64,000 bases of DNA from Saprospiraceae bacterium (GTDB lineage: Bacteria; Bacteroidota; Bacteroidia; Chitinophagales; Saprospiraceae), in assembly GCA_020627785.1 (NCBI GenBank), contig JAHDGF010000015.1:13079-77078 (forward strand), given 5' to 3'. A program made the position numbers and the translations under genes. Of this stretch, positions 35,371 through 45,004 are shown piece after piece. Below the pieces are notes generated by a model, which worked only from the letters and a program-made list of their open reading frames with translations, was not told where the DNA came from and did no database searches. How positions within the stretch are numbered: position 1 is the stretch's first letter; the number at the start of each line of letters is the position of its first letter.

Positions 35371-36510
35371 ATGCATTTAAAGACAATTTTTAGATTTCTT
35401 TCATTTTTTGTACTTGCACTCGTTTGCTTTACAATGGTCTCATGTAGTGAAGATCCTGCTCCTGGGACTGACCCAACGGTAGATCCTATGGAAGAAGAGA
35501 TGGAAATGGAAGAAGAATCTAATGAGACTACTGTTGAAGAAGACAAAGCAAATATTCAAACTACTTTTGATAATATGTTGGTTTGTGTTGATGATATGAC
35601 CTCAGCTAGAGCCATTGATGTTTTACTTCGAGATTTTTTCAATGTATCTGATGGAGAAGCGTATAATGAGGATTGGGCTGAAGAACTTTCTGGTAATTTC
35701 GAAGGGGTTTTTGATTTCGAGCACATTGAAGAAAATGGCAGATTTAATATTCTTCATCATGGAGGAAGATATTATTATAATCACAATACTCAATCATGGG
35801 TAAAGGGATTAGCAGCTAGTGAGATAGTTACGGTACAGTTTCCAACTTCGCCAGAGCTTACAGAAAATAATGCAAGTCTTATTATTGATCAATATATCGA
35901 TCAATCCATCGTTATCGATGGCGAGGAGATTTTTGCTCCTTCAAAAATTCACGCATTGCTGGATGTGGATGGTCAGAGATTGTTTGAGTTGAATCTAGAT
36001 AAAGTTACCTATGAGGAGAATTCTTCATTTGAGATTCCCGTAGAGATAGATGCCACTTTGTTTTTAGATCCTATGGAGATTTCTTTAGATGTGGTTAGAA
36101 ACTCTAGCACTGAATTCACAGGAATATTAGGATTCAATGATGGTAGTCAATGTAGAATGTCTTTAGAGGCTGATATTGCTTTAGCAGACGATGATTTTGA
36201 AAATCTTACTGAAGAATCCATTGAAAGATTGCATGCAAAAGTAAGAATTGGAGATTTGACTTTACAGTCATTAGCAGGTCTTGCAGAATTGTTAACAATG
36301 GATGATCCTAATGAGTCAACGATAAATAGTCTATTAGATTTAGATGTTCTATTTGAAGATCTAAAGATTGCAGATATGGAATATGATGAAACAGAAGAAA
36401 ACTTTGTACTTTATTACAAAGATACTAGCTCAGAAAGTGCAGCCAATTATGTAGATGATTTCCTTGAAAAAATGGAAGCGATGGTTGTAGAATTTACAGG
36501 CGAATGGTAA
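35371..36510 (+). CDS. Lipoprotein of unknown function
   Basis: 379-residue predicted lipoprotein with lipobox MVSC (Cys25). An acidic, Met/Glu-rich linker (EEEMEMEEESNE) of about 30 residues separates the anchor from a globular part (about 60-379) rich in Asp, Glu and beta-strand patterns. I recognise no family. The last 7 bases overlap the start of a small barrel-protein gene, so the two are translationally coupled and may work together at the outer membrane. Confidence 0.85.
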   Translation: MHLKTIFRFLSFFVLALVCFTMVSCSEDPAPGTDPTVDPMEEEMEMEEESNETTVEEDKANIQTTFDNMLVCVDDMTSARAIDVLLRDFFNVSDGEAYNEDWAEELSGNFEGVFDFEHIEENGRFNILHHGGRYYYNHNTQSWVKGLAASEIVTVQFPTSPELTENNASLIIDQYIDQSIVIDGEEIFAPSKIHALLDVDGQRLFELNLDKVTYEENSSFEIPVEIDATLFLDPMEISLDVVRNSSTEFTGILGFNDGSQCRMSLEADIALADDDFENLTEESIERLHAKVRIGDLTLQSLAGLAELLTMDDPNESTINSLLDLDVLFEDLKIADMEYDETEENFVLYYKDTSSESAANYVDDFLEKMEAMVVEFTGEW

Positions 36511-37055
36511 AGAAAACGATATCAACTTTAGCGCTCATACTTTGTATGGGCGCTTTTCTTTTTTCGCAAGAAGCTTATACTAAGCATCAACTTGGTATTA
36601 ACGCTTCTAAATTTCTCATACTTTTTAATGAACAGGTCAATAATCTTGATCTGACGTATAGGTATTCGATCAAACAAGATCAGAGATTAAGGCTTGCCTC
36701 AAGTGTTGATATTAGTAGTGAAGCAGGTGACATTACAAGTTTTGAATTTCGTGGTGGTTATGACTTTGATCTTCGAGATACGCCAAAGTGGAATTTTTAT
36801 ACAGGTTTTGATTTAACCTACGGCGAAAGTGTTACTACGAGCACTGAACGGAAAAATACAATCTTTGGTACTTATATATTCGTAGGTGCACTTTTTAAAA
36901 TTGGTAAATACTTCTCTTTATCTACCGAGCCCAGCATTGCTGTTTTTAGCAAATCTCGTTTTGATCCCAATTCCTTTGATCCAGATTCCAATGCTAATTG
37001 GATAGAGATTAAGTTGTTAAATATTGGTCAGATTAAAGTTGGATTTCATTTTTAG
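36504..37055 (+). CDS. Small outer-membrane beta-barrel protein
   Basis: 183-residue exported protein: signal peptide (about 1-21, ending LFSQ), then about eight amphipathic beta-strands with alternating aromatic and polar residues and an aromatic C-terminus (GQIKVGFHF), as in small porin-like outer-membrane proteins of Bacteroidota. It overlaps the upstream lipoprotein gene by 7 bases (ATGGTAA). Function unknown; it may be the membrane partner of that lipoprotein. Confidence 0.82.
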   Translation: MVKKTISTLALILCMGAFLFSQEAYTKHQLGINASKFLILFNEQVNNLDLTYRYSIKQDQRLRLASSVDISSEAGDITSFEFRGGYDFDLRDTPKWNFYTGFDLTYGESVTTSTERKNTIFGTYIFVGALFKIGKYFSLSTEPSIAVFSKSRFDPNSFDPDSNANWIEIKLLNIGQIKVGFHF

Positions 37056-37116
37056 GCTTTTTCAGAATTCTTAGTTTTATTCGTTTAGCAGCCTAATGGA
37101 AATTGTAAAAAATCAA

Positions 37117-37845
37117 CTAAACTTTATTTTCATAAATCACACTGATGAGTGGATTTTGCTTGTACATGTTTTTTGGGGTAATTGTTATTTTGGCGCTGGG
37201 TCTATATTTTTTATTGTTAGGATTTATAATGCATTCGACTTGGTACTCAATCATTTTTTGAAAAGGCAATAGAAAATCCTTAGTATCACTTTGTTCTATG
37301 CCAGCCTTGTTAAGTAAATTTAAGACAGTGTATACAGACTCAATAGTGCCTAAGCAAAGTGAAGCAGGTTGCTGTTTGATGATAAATTTTGATTCAATGG
37401 TATTATCAAAGCTAACTCTTTTTAAGGTCTGTAGGTTTGTACTTAATTTGAGCATTTTTCTGGCACAAGGCCATGTGCCATCCAAAATGAAAATGTTAGG
37501 ATTTGAACCCAACAATGAATTTGTTTCAGAGCTTTCTCGAGTGGATAAATTAAAATTATCTTTTCCAGGGTAAAGTAAAAAGGAAGAGCTTCTTTGTTTT
37601 TCTAGAATTTCATTTACTCGTTTGTTATCAGTGAAATCTACACCAACAATTATTTCTGAATTTTTTAATTGAAGCCCAGTCATATGTCCTGTTCCGTTTT
37701 TTTCTTTTTTATACTCCTTCGGGTGCATAAGGATGATAAAACGAGCATTAGTATGGATGGGGTTGGTGTATTTACAAATGCAAGAAGAGGAAGGCCTTTT
37801 GCATTTGTAACATTTGGTTCTTGGTTCTGTTATTTCTTCTGGCAA
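37117..37845 (-). CDS. DTW-domain tRNA-uridine aminocarboxypropyltransferase
   Basis: 242-residue enzyme of the DTW/TapT family, which moves the 3-amino-3-carboxypropyl group of SAM onto a tRNA uridine (acp3U). It has four N-terminal cysteines in CYKCKRPSSSCIC (12, 15, 22, 24), probably binding zinc. The DTW signature appears as LDGTWPCARKM, and KQQPASLCLGTIES follows near residue 175. It follows the cytosine deaminase gene by 43 bases on the same strand and may be a tail gene of the pyrimidine operon, though a functional link is not evident. Confidence 0.9.
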   Translation of the reverse strand: MPEEITEPRTKCYKCKRPSSSCICKYTNPIHTNARFIILMHPKEYKKEKNGTGHMTGLQLKNSEIIVGVDFTDNKRVNEILEKQRSSSFLLYPGKDNFNLSTRESSETNSLLGSNPNIFILDGTWPCARKMLKLSTNLQTLKRVSFDNTIESKFIIKQQPASLCLGTIESVYTVLNLLNKAGIEQSDTKDFLLPFQKMIEYQVECIINPNNKKYRPSAKITITPKNMYKQNPLISVIYENKV

Positions 37846-37888
37846 GATTTATATTTTTTGTCTACGGCTCGAATTTAAAACTGAGTGC

Positions 37889-38323
37889 CTACAACTCGCC
37901 GATATCCTCCCACCATAATTCAGGATGCTCTTTAATAAATTGCTCCATCATCTCAATGCATTCTGGAAGCATTAAGTTGACGACCTCCACACCTTTTGAT
38001 TGCATGAATTCTGAAGAACCTTCGAATGTTTTATTTTCGCCTACAATCACCTTAGGTATATTAAATTGAACGATGGTTCCGCCACACATAAAACATGGCA
38101 TCAGTGTAGAGTAGATGGTACAATCTTTATAAGAGCCTATTCGACCAGCATTTAATAAACAATCCATTTCTCCATGAAGTATTGGATTCTTTTCTTGGAC
38201 TCGTTTGTTGTGACCAGCAGCAATGATTTTATTATTTTTTACCAGGACTGATCCTATTGGGATGCCACCTTCACTTAGGCTTTTCTTAGCCTGACGGATG
38301 GCCTCTTCCATAAACTGATCCAT
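37889..38323 (-). CDS. Cytosine deaminase (yeast Fcy1-type)
   Basis: 144-residue zinc deaminase of the CDA fold, converting cytosine to uracil. Zinc ligands are His50, Cys77 and Cys80 with the catalytic Glu52 (ILHGEMDCL, PCFMCGG). The C-terminal end (MMEQFIKEHPELWWEDIGEL) closely follows that of yeast cytosine deaminase Fcy1, so cytosine rather than guanine or tRNA adenine is the likely substrate. The start overlaps the preA stop by one base (TAATG), which places it firmly in the pyrimidine degradation operon, supplying uracil. Confidence 0.9.
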   Translation of the reverse strand: MDQFMEEAIRQAKKSLSEGGIPIGSVLVKNNKIIAAGHNKRVQEKNPILHGEMDCLLNAGRIGSYKDCTIYSTLMPCFMCGGTIVQFNIPKVIVGENKTFEGSSEFMQSKGVEVVNLMLPECIEMMEQFIKEHPELWWEDIGEL

Positions 38324-39660
38324 TAGTTTCTATGTTTTAGTGCGTCTTGTACCGTAGGGACGAAATGATGTTTTCCTCCCGCTCTATCATCATCGAAGGT
38401 TGTAGGAATGGTACCTGCTTCAGTTCTATCATGCCAAGTAATGGGCTCACCTTCATACGGTCGATCGACCATGGTAATGCATTCTTCAACTGGACAGACG
38501 AGCGAACATAAATTACAACCCACACAGTTTTCTTCTATAATCTCTGGAATTCTATTTTCATTGTCTTCTGGTATTCTGATTGCCTGATGTGCGCCATCAT
38601 CACAAGCAATGTAGCAAAGATCACAGCCTACACATTTATCGGAGTCAATTTCTGCGACCACCTTATGTTTCAAGTTAAGGTGTTTCCATTCTGTAACATT
38701 TGGTAAAGCCTTTCCTCGGAAGTCTTCAATGGTATTGAATCCTTTATCAATCATGAATTCTTCTAAGCCAGATTTCATTTCTCTAACAATATCAAATCCG
38801 TAATGCATCACTGCAGTACACACTTGTAATGACCCGGCTCCTAATAAAATAAATTCGACCGCATCTCTCCAAGTTTCAATTCCTCCAATCCCAGAGATTG
38901 GTGTATTCATAATTTCAGGATGCTTGGCCAATTCCTTAACCATTTCTAAGGCAATAGGCTTTACCGCTGGCCCACAGTAACCTCCATTGGTTCCTTTCCC
39001 ATCTACCACAGGATAGGGGGCAAAAGTATCTAAATCAATGCCTACAATACTCTTGACAGTATTGATTAAAGACAGTGCATTCGTTCCCCCTTGAACTGCC
39101 GCTAGTCCCGGATCAACAATGTGCGAAATATTGGGTGTTAGTTTTGTTATGACTGGGACTTGAGCAACTTCCATTACCCATTCCACAATTGTTTTTAATA
39201 CGCTTGGTTCTTGTCCTACCGCTGATCCCATTCCCCGTTCACACATTCCATGTGGGCAGCCAAAATTTAATTCAATGCCATCGGCACCGGCGTTTTCAAC
39301 ATCTTTAATGATCTGATGCCATTCTGCTTTGGTTTCCACCATTAGGGAAGCAATAACCGCATGATCCGGGAAGTATTTTTTTACTTCTTCAATTTCTTTC
39401 AAGTTATCAGCCAAAGGTCGATCAGTAATCAACTCAATGTTATTGAAACCTGCCATTCGAGTATCTCTATAATTAATGGAACCATATCGACTGGAAACAT
39501 TGATGACTGGTACTCCAAGTGTTTTCCATACTGCACCTCCCCAGCCAGCATCAAAGGCTTTCATGATTTGGTAACCAGAATTAGTTGGTGGGGCAGAGGC
39601 CAACCAAAATGGGTTGGGTGCTTTTATGCCAGCAAAATTTATGGATAAGTCAGGTTTCAT
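38323..39660 (-). CDS. preA: NAD-dependent dihydropyrimidine dehydrogenase subunit PreA
   Basis: 445-residue catalytic subunit that reduces uracil and thymine to the 5,6-dihydro forms. A TIM-barrel FMN domain (about 1-310, with GAPNPFW-like start, ELNFGCPHGM and GIGGIETWRD) is followed by a ferredoxin-like end with two 4Fe-4S motifs (CVGCDLCYIAC and CVGCNLCSLVC). It works with PreT, which supplies electrons from NADH. preT is 9 bases upstream and the deaminase gene overlaps downstream. Confidence 0.96.
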   Translation of the reverse strand: MKPDLSINFAGIKAPNPFWLASAPPTNSGYQIMKAFDAGWGGAVWKTLGVPVINVSSRYGSINYRDTRMAGFNNIELITDRPLADNLKEIEEVKKYFPDHAVIASLMVETKAEWHQIIKDVENAGADGIELNFGCPHGMCERGMGSAVGQEPSVLKTIVEWVMEVAQVPVITKLTPNISHIVDPGLAAVQGGTNALSLINTVKSIVGIDLDTFAPYPVVDGKGTNGGYCGPAVKPIALEMVKELAKHPEIMNTPISGIGGIETWRDAVEFILLGAGSLQVCTAVMHYGFDIVREMKSGLEEFMIDKGFNTIEDFRGKALPNVTEWKHLNLKHKVVAEIDSDKCVGCDLCYIACDDGAHQAIRIPEDNENRIPEIIEENCVGCNLCSLVCPVEECITMVDRPYEGEPITWHDRTEAGTIPTTFDDDRAGGKHHFVPTVQDALKHRN

Positions 39661-39669
39661 TTTCTTTTT

Positions 39670-41001
39670 TTAAGATTGTTTATTATTCAGCCAAGCTTCG
39701 ATTCCTAATGCTGCTTGTTTTCCCTCAAAAGCCGCATTGACCACTTCTGCTCCTCCATTCACTGCATCCCCTCCTGCAAAGTATTGGGGGTTGGTGCATT
39801 GAAAATTTTCGTTAACAATGATCTTATTCCTCTGATCAAGGTCTAGTTGGTCTATGAGATTTAGAAGGGGTAAACATTTGGCTTGACCGGTTGCTTTAAT
39901 GATTAGGTCTGCTTCAACAATGAATTCACTATCTGCCTTATAACCCAATTTTCCATCTATACTTTCCGTTTGTACAAATTCAACACCCGTTGCTTTTTCG
40001 TCGCCTACGATGGCTACTGGCTGTGCTCTAAAAAGTGAATCGACACCAGCACTTATTGCCAATTTATATTCAAAGTCATACGCTCCCATGCTTTCCTTAT
40101 CTCTCCTGTACGCAAGTGTAACTTTCTCAGCTCCGAGTCGTGCAGATTGACTGGCCGCATCCATTGCTGTATTCCCACCACCAATCACTACCACCTTTTT
40201 ACCAATACTCATCGACTCTTGTTTTTCCCTTAACTCCTCTATAAATTCCACTGCCCCGACCACATTTTCTTTCTCTTCGCCTTCTAAGGCTAAAGATCTC
40301 GTAGGCCCAATACCTACACCTAAGAAAATGGCATCATACGTTGACTCTAAACTCAATAATTGCTCTTTGCTTTCGATGGCATGGTTGCATATAAAGTTAA
40401 GACCCAGCTGATTGGTTAAGAAGTCCAATTCCTCGGTGACCTCTTCGTTGGTAATTTTGTATGCAGCGATTCCATGGAGCGTAAGACCACTTGGTTTAGA
40501 CTTTGCTTCATAGATGTCAACTGAATACCCCATGGTTCTTAATTCACAAGCACAGGCAATTCCTGCTGGCCCTGAACCGATGATGGCTACTTTTCTTCCA
40601 TTATCTTGTCCCGCGGTAAATAATCTTTTTTCTTGTTTAATCGCCATTGATGTTGCATAATTCTGAAGTCGCCCAATCTGAATTGGGGGAACATCTTGAT
40701 GATTATACACACAAGCACCTTCACATAGAACACCAGTAGGGCAGATGGTGCCACAAGCATTCCCTAGCCAATTAGAACTATAAATCGTCCGGGCCGAACC
40801 CGTAAGATTTTTTGTCTGGATCTGTTTGATGAAAAGTGGAATGTCAATTCCTGTTGGACAAGCTTGAATGCAAGGTGCATCGTAACAGGTCAAACATCTA
40901 CTTGACTCAAAGTAAGCCTCTGTTGGATTCATCAGTGGCTTCTTCTGAGAAAAGTTTTTCTCAAATTCTTCAGTCGTATTGGGTTTTTTATATTCTGACA
41001 C
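39670..41001 (-). CDS. preT: NAD-dependent dihydropyrimidine dehydrogenase subunit PreT
   Basis: 443-residue electron-input subunit. N-terminal iron-sulfur cysteines lie in CLTCYDAPCIQACP and CGTICPTGVLCEGAC. An FAD site (IGSGPAGIACA, near residue 143) and an NAD(H) site (VIGGGNTAMDAA, near 270) follow, as in the glutamate synthase small-subunit family. It passes electrons from NADH to PreA. An ATTTGCGNAAGC copy lies in its leader at 41028-41039. Confidence 0.95.
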   Translation of the reverse strand: MSEYKKPNTTEEFEKNFSQKKPLMNPTEAYFESSRCLTCYDAPCIQACPTGIDIPLFIKQIQTKNLTGSARTIYSSNWLGNACGTICPTGVLCEGACVYNHQDVPPIQIGRLQNYATSMAIKQEKRLFTAGQDNGRKVAIIGSGPAGIACACELRTMGYSVDIYEAKSKPSGLTLHGIAAYKITNEEVTEELDFLTNQLGLNFICNHAIESKEQLLSLESTYDAIFLGVGIGPTRSLALEGEEKENVVGAVEFIEELREKQESMSIGKKVVVIGGGNTAMDAASQSARLGAEKVTLAYRRDKESMGAYDFEYKLAISAGVDSLFRAQPVAIVGDEKATGVEFVQTESIDGKLGYKADSEFIVEADLIIKATGQAKCLPLLNLIDQLDLDQRNKIIVNENFQCTNPQYFAGGDAVNGGAEVVNAAFEGKQAALGIEAWLNNKQS

Positions 41002-41070
41002 CTTTCAATTTTTAGTCTTCATTAACAATTTGCGCAAGCGAAAAAACCATAATGGAATTCTGATACCATA

Positions 41071-41937
41071 CTATAAATCAGTCAATCTTCCATAGGTCTC
41101 TGGTCTTCGGTCCCTAAAGAATTGCCAAGTTGCTCTTACCTCATCTATCATATCTAAGTCAAATTCAGCAACTAGTAATTCATCTTCTGTTTCTGATGCT
41201 TCCGCAAATATTTGTCCTCGAGGATCAACAAAATAAGAGGTGCCATAAAACCGACCTAGGTCCCATGGTTTTTCTTCACCAACTCTATTGATGCAACCCA
41301 TAAAATAACCATTGGCTGCTGCATGTGCAGGCTGCTCTAACTTCCATAGATATTGAGAAAGACCTGTTACTGTTGCAGATGGATTGTAAACAATCTCTGC
41401 GCCATTCAGGCCTAGGATTCTTGCGCCATCAGGGAAATGTCTGTCATAGCAAATATAAACTCCCACCTTTGCATACTTCGTCTGAAAGACTGGGTATCCA
41501 AGATTGCCCGGCTTAAAGAAAAATTTCTCCCAAAACCCAGTGGTATGCGGTATATGATTCTTGCGGTATTTTCCTAGGTATTTTCCATCGGCATCAATAA
41601 CCGCTGCAGTATTATAAAGTACGCCAGGTTGCTCTTGTTCATAAATTGGAACGATGATTACCATGTCATATTTCTTGGCGTAAGCTTGCATGCGTTCGAT
41701 GGTGCGACCAGGAATTGCTTCTGCTGATTTGTACCATTTTAAATCTTGACCTGGGCAAAAATAAGGAGTATTGAATATCTCTTGTAGACATAAAATTTGG
41801 ACTCCCTGCTTGCCTGCCTCATCAATGTAAGGAAGGTGTTTTTCGATCATCGCTTCTTTGATCTCTTCGATGGTTCCTTCGCCCTCTGTGATGGCAAGGC
41901 TCATTTGTATTAAACCTGATTTTACTTTACGTGGCAT
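41071..41937 (-). CDS. Beta-ureidopropionase (N-carbamoyl-beta-alanine amidase)
   Basis: 288-residue carbon-nitrogen hydrolase of the nitrilase superfamily. The catalytic triad is visible: Glu53 (LQEIFN), Lys126 (YRKNHIP) and Cys163 (YICYDRHFPD). In this operon it releases beta-alanine, CO2 and ammonia from N-carbamoyl-beta-alanine, the third step of reductive pyrimidine breakdown. Neighbours hydA (10 bases upstream) and preT support the assignment. N-carbamoylputrescine amidases are similar, but the operon argues against that. Confidence 0.93.
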   Translation of the reverse strand: MPRKVKSGLIQMSLAITEGEGTIEEIKEAMIEKHLPYIDEAGKQGVQILCLQEIFNTPYFCPGQDLKWYKSAEAIPGRTIERMQAYAKKYDMVIIVPIYEQEQPGVLYNTAAVIDADGKYLGKYRKNHIPHTTGFWEKFFFKPGNLGYPVFQTKYAKVGVYICYDRHFPDGARILGLNGAEIVYNPSATVTGLSQYLWKLEQPAHAAANGYFMGCINRVGEEKPWDLGRFYGTSYFVDPRGQIFAEASETEDELLVAEFDLDMIDEVRATWQFFRDRRPETYGRLTDL

Positions 41938-41947
41938 TTTTATTTTT

Positions 41948-43327
41948 TTATATAGCTAATTTCGTTTTACCTCTTTTTACAAATTGTCCTGTACCTTTTT
42001 CAAGGAGACATTCGTTTTTATCAATGGCAATTTTTCCTCTCAATAGAACAGTCTCGACCTTGCCTGTGACTTTAAATCCTTCATATGAAGAATAGTCAGC
42101 ATTCATGTGATGTGTTTTATGCGAAAGTACATGCTTTGTTCTTGGGTTGAATATTACCAGGTCAGCATCCGCTCCGATGGCAATCGTTCCTTTCTTTGGG
42201 TACATCCCAAATATTTTGGCAGCATTGGTAGAGCTCACTTCAACATATTTATTTAATGAGATTCGTCCTTTTTTTACTCCTTCAGAAAACAAGAGTTCCA
42301 TGCGGTGTTCGATGGCCGGGTGACCATTTGGAATTTTTGAAAAATCATCTTTGCCCATTTGTTTTTGTTCCCAAGTGAATGGACAGTGATCAGTCCCAAC
42401 GACTTGAACAAGGCCTTGATTTATTCCTGACCATAGAACTTCTTGATCTTTTTTCTCTCGCAGTGGGGGACTCATGACCCACTTTGCTCCATCTTTTCTC
42501 TTATATAAACTAGCATCCAAGGTTAAATATTGAGTGCACGTTTCAACGAAAACTTTTTGATTTCTAATCGTGGCTTCTCTGACGGCATTCATGGCGCCTT
42601 CACATGTCATGTGAACGATGTACCCAGGGCAGTCTGCATAATCTAACATGTCTGTGAACCTTGCGGATGCCTCAGCTTCTGTAACTTCTGGCTGAGAAAG
42701 GTAATGGTAAATCGGTTTCATTTTTCCTTCCTTTCTAAATTTTGCTATCAGGGAATCAATCATATCTCCATTGGTCGCATGCACAGTCACTAGTCCTCCA
42801 TTTTCTTTGACCACCTTCATGAGTTGAACCATCTGTCCATCATCAATCATTAACGCGCCTTTATACGCCATGAAAGTTTTGAAAGAAGTAATGCCTTCCT
42901 TCTCAATAAAGGTGACAACTTCCTTAGCTACTTTAGCATTAAAGTCTGTAACTGCCATATGGAATCCATAGTCACATACTGCATTACCGTTAGAACGTCC
43001 TTGCCATTGCTTCAGAGCATGCCTTAGTGACTTGCCTTGGGTCTGCAAGATGAAATCTATGACCATGGTAGTTCCTCCAAATAAAGCCGCTCGAGTACCA
43101 CTTTCATAGTCGTCACTAGAGGAGGTTCCCATGAAAGGCATGTCTAAGTGTACATGTGGATCAATGCCTCCTGGAAATACAAATTTATTTCTTGCATTGA
43201 TGGTCTTATCCGCTTTGTACGGAAGATTTTTCCCAATGGCTACGATCTGCTCATCTTCTATGTAGATATCTGCTACATAATCAGATTCAGCTGTTACAAC
43301 ATGTCCATTTTTAATAAGTACTGACAT
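41948..43327 (-). CDS. hydA: Dihydropyrimidinase
   Basis: 459-residue amidohydrolase that opens dihydrouracil to N-carbamoyl-beta-alanine. Binuclear metal ligands are seen: H-x-H in GGIDPHVHLDMPF, the carbamylated lysine region (SFKTFMAYKG), histidines in VHATNGD and IVHMTCEG, and the aspartate in GTDHCPF. It is directly adjacent to the NCS1 transporter gene (stop and start abut) and 10 bases from the beta-ureidopropionase gene. Confidence 0.95.
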   Translation of the reverse strand: MSVLIKNGHVVTAESDYVADIYIEDEQIVAIGKNLPYKADKTINARNKFVFPGGIDPHVHLDMPFMGTSSSDDYESGTRAALFGGTTMVIDFILQTQGKSLRHALKQWQGRSNGNAVCDYGFHMAVTDFNAKVAKEVVTFIEKEGITSFKTFMAYKGALMIDDGQMVQLMKVVKENGGLVTVHATNGDMIDSLIAKFRKEGKMKPIYHYLSQPEVTEAEASARFTDMLDYADCPGYIVHMTCEGAMNAVREATIRNQKVFVETCTQYLTLDASLYKRKDGAKWVMSPPLREKKDQEVLWSGINQGLVQVVGTDHCPFTWEQKQMGKDDFSKIPNGHPAIEHRMELLFSEGVKKGRISLNKYVEVSSTNAAKIFGMYPKKGTIAIGADADLVIFNPRTKHVLSHKTHHMNADYSSYEGFKVTGKVETVLLRGKIAIDKNECLLEKGTGQFVKRGKTKLAI

Positions 43328-45004
43328 TTAATTTTTTCTTTTCATCAATAGATAATATACCACAAAGGAAACAAGAAATCCGCTAAACCAAGATAGATTG
43401 TATAGCGCTTCTAAGGCAGGAACAAAATAACCGACTAAGGCTGTTCCAACCCCAAGAGTTAGTGCAGCCATGGCCGCCATATTGAATCCAGCAGTATATT
43501 TAAATTTTCCTTCTTCTTTATAAAACTCATCCAAGTTTAATTCTGTTTTACGGACCGCCCAATAATCCGCCAACATTATTCCAAGCACCGGCCCAAGGAG
43601 ACCACTTATGAAAATCAGAATGTTGCTAATTTCATCCATGAGCAACCAAGGGCAAATTATGATTCCAATGATCCCCGTAATTATTCCACCGGTCCGGAAA
43701 GAAATATTTTTGGGACTTAGGTTGGAAAAAGCATTGGCAGGGGCGATAACATTTGCTGCGATGTTAGTTGAGAGGGTGGCAATAATCATGAAAATCTGAG
43801 AGATGATAACCACCACTGGATTTTCAAATTTAGCCAACAGCGAGACTGGATCCCATGGTGCTTCATTTCCAAAGAACACATCATCGAAAATTATGACCGC
43901 GGCGCAACTCACAAATATTCCTACGAATGAATAGAGCATCATTGTTCCTGGTAGTCCGATAAATTGACCAAGGACCTGATCTTTTTGAGTGGCTGCATAT
44001 CGAGTAATGTCAGAAATACTTAAGGACATGGTAGCCCAGAATCCGACCATTATTGTTAACCAAAGAATGTAATTCCATAGTTTTGAACCACCTTCTTCTG
44101 CTATATTTTTTTCGCTCAAGGCAAATGTTTTAGATTCCTTGACTTGACCATTAATATTTCTTCGCAACTGAATTTCCTTATCGGCAGTTGACCCTGCAAA
44201 AGCAAAAGCTTCGCCTCTGATTGCTTGCCAAGGGCCGGCTTTTCCTTTGGTGATTAATCGAAACTCTTGGGCCTTCGGATTCCCAGATTGATCCTTGGCA
44301 AAATTAAAATGCAATTTCAATACTTTTCCATCGTTGGAAATGTGTGGCTCTGCTAAGGTCTCACTTTGCTTCAATACATTGGAGAACCCACCTCCATTCA
44401 TCGCTCCCCAGCCAATTAGAATTATTCCCATTAAAATTAAGATGGGTGCGGAATATTGTTCTAGGAATTTTATAGACTCTGTTCCTTCCCAAATGAAGTA
44501 CATATTCATCAGCCAGAAGATTCCAAAGCCTACAAACTTACCAATACTTAGGTCTGTCGTTATTTCTGTTCCTGTAAGTGCGCAAAAGATTGCATGAAAA
44601 GCCAATCCTCCAATCCAGGTTTGAATACCAAACCAACCACAGGCGACAATTGCTCTCACGATCGAAGGAATGTGTATCCCCATGAGTCCAAAGGAAGATC
44701 GTCCGAGTACAGGAAAGGGTATTCCATATTTTACACCCGCATGCCCGTTAAGTACCATTGGGATGGTGATGATTAAATTGGCTAAGCCGATGATGATCAA
44801 GGATTCCAACCAAGTCATACCACTTCCAATCATATAAGACGCAAGTAAATAGGTAGGAATACATACAGCCATACCGACCCACAAAGAAGCGAGTGACCAC
44901 ATGGACCATGTCCGTTCCGATGGTGGTATAGGTTTTAAATCTTCGCTGTATAGATCGGATGCAGAAAAGTCTTTACTTAGGGTTACTATTTCTGGCTTGT
45001 TCAT
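43328..45004 (-). CDS. NCS1 nucleobase transporter with large soluble insertion
   Basis: 558-residue nucleobase:cation symporter-1 family carrier, probably for cytosine, uracil or dihydropyrimidines. About 12 TM helices are predicted, with family motifs TWIGGLAF and GFWATMSLSISDITRYA. Between what looks like TM5 and TM6 (about residues 211-307) sits a hydrophilic, beta-like segment of roughly 95 residues where normal family members have a short loop. It overlaps the aminotransferase gene by 4 bases (ATGA) and abuts hydA. Confidence 0.92.
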   Translation of the reverse strand: MNKPEIVTLSKDFSASDLYSEDLKPIPPSERTWSMWSLASLWVGMAVCIPTYLLASYMIGSGMTWLESLIIIGLANLIITIPMVLNGHAGVKYGIPFPVLGRSSFGLMGIHIPSIVRAIVACGWFGIQTWIGGLAFHAIFCALTGTEITTDLSIGKFVGFGIFWLMNMYFIWEGTESIKFLEQYSAPILILMGIILIGWGAMNGGGFSNVLKQSETLAEPHISNDGKVLKLHFNFAKDQSGNPKAQEFRLITKGKAGPWQAIRGEAFAFAGSTADKEIQLRRNINGQVKESKTFALSEKNIAEEGGSKLWNYILWLTIMVGFWATMSLSISDITRYAATQKDQVLGQFIGLPGTMMLYSFVGIFVSCAAVIIFDDVFFGNEAPWDPVSLLAKFENPVVVIISQIFMIIATLSTNIAANVIAPANAFSNLSPKNISFRTGGIITGIIGIIICPWLLMDEISNILIFISGLLGPVLGIMLADYWAVRKTELNLDEFYKEEGKFKYTAGFNMAAMAALTLGVGTALVGYFVPALEALYNLSWFSGFLVSFVVYYLLMKRKN

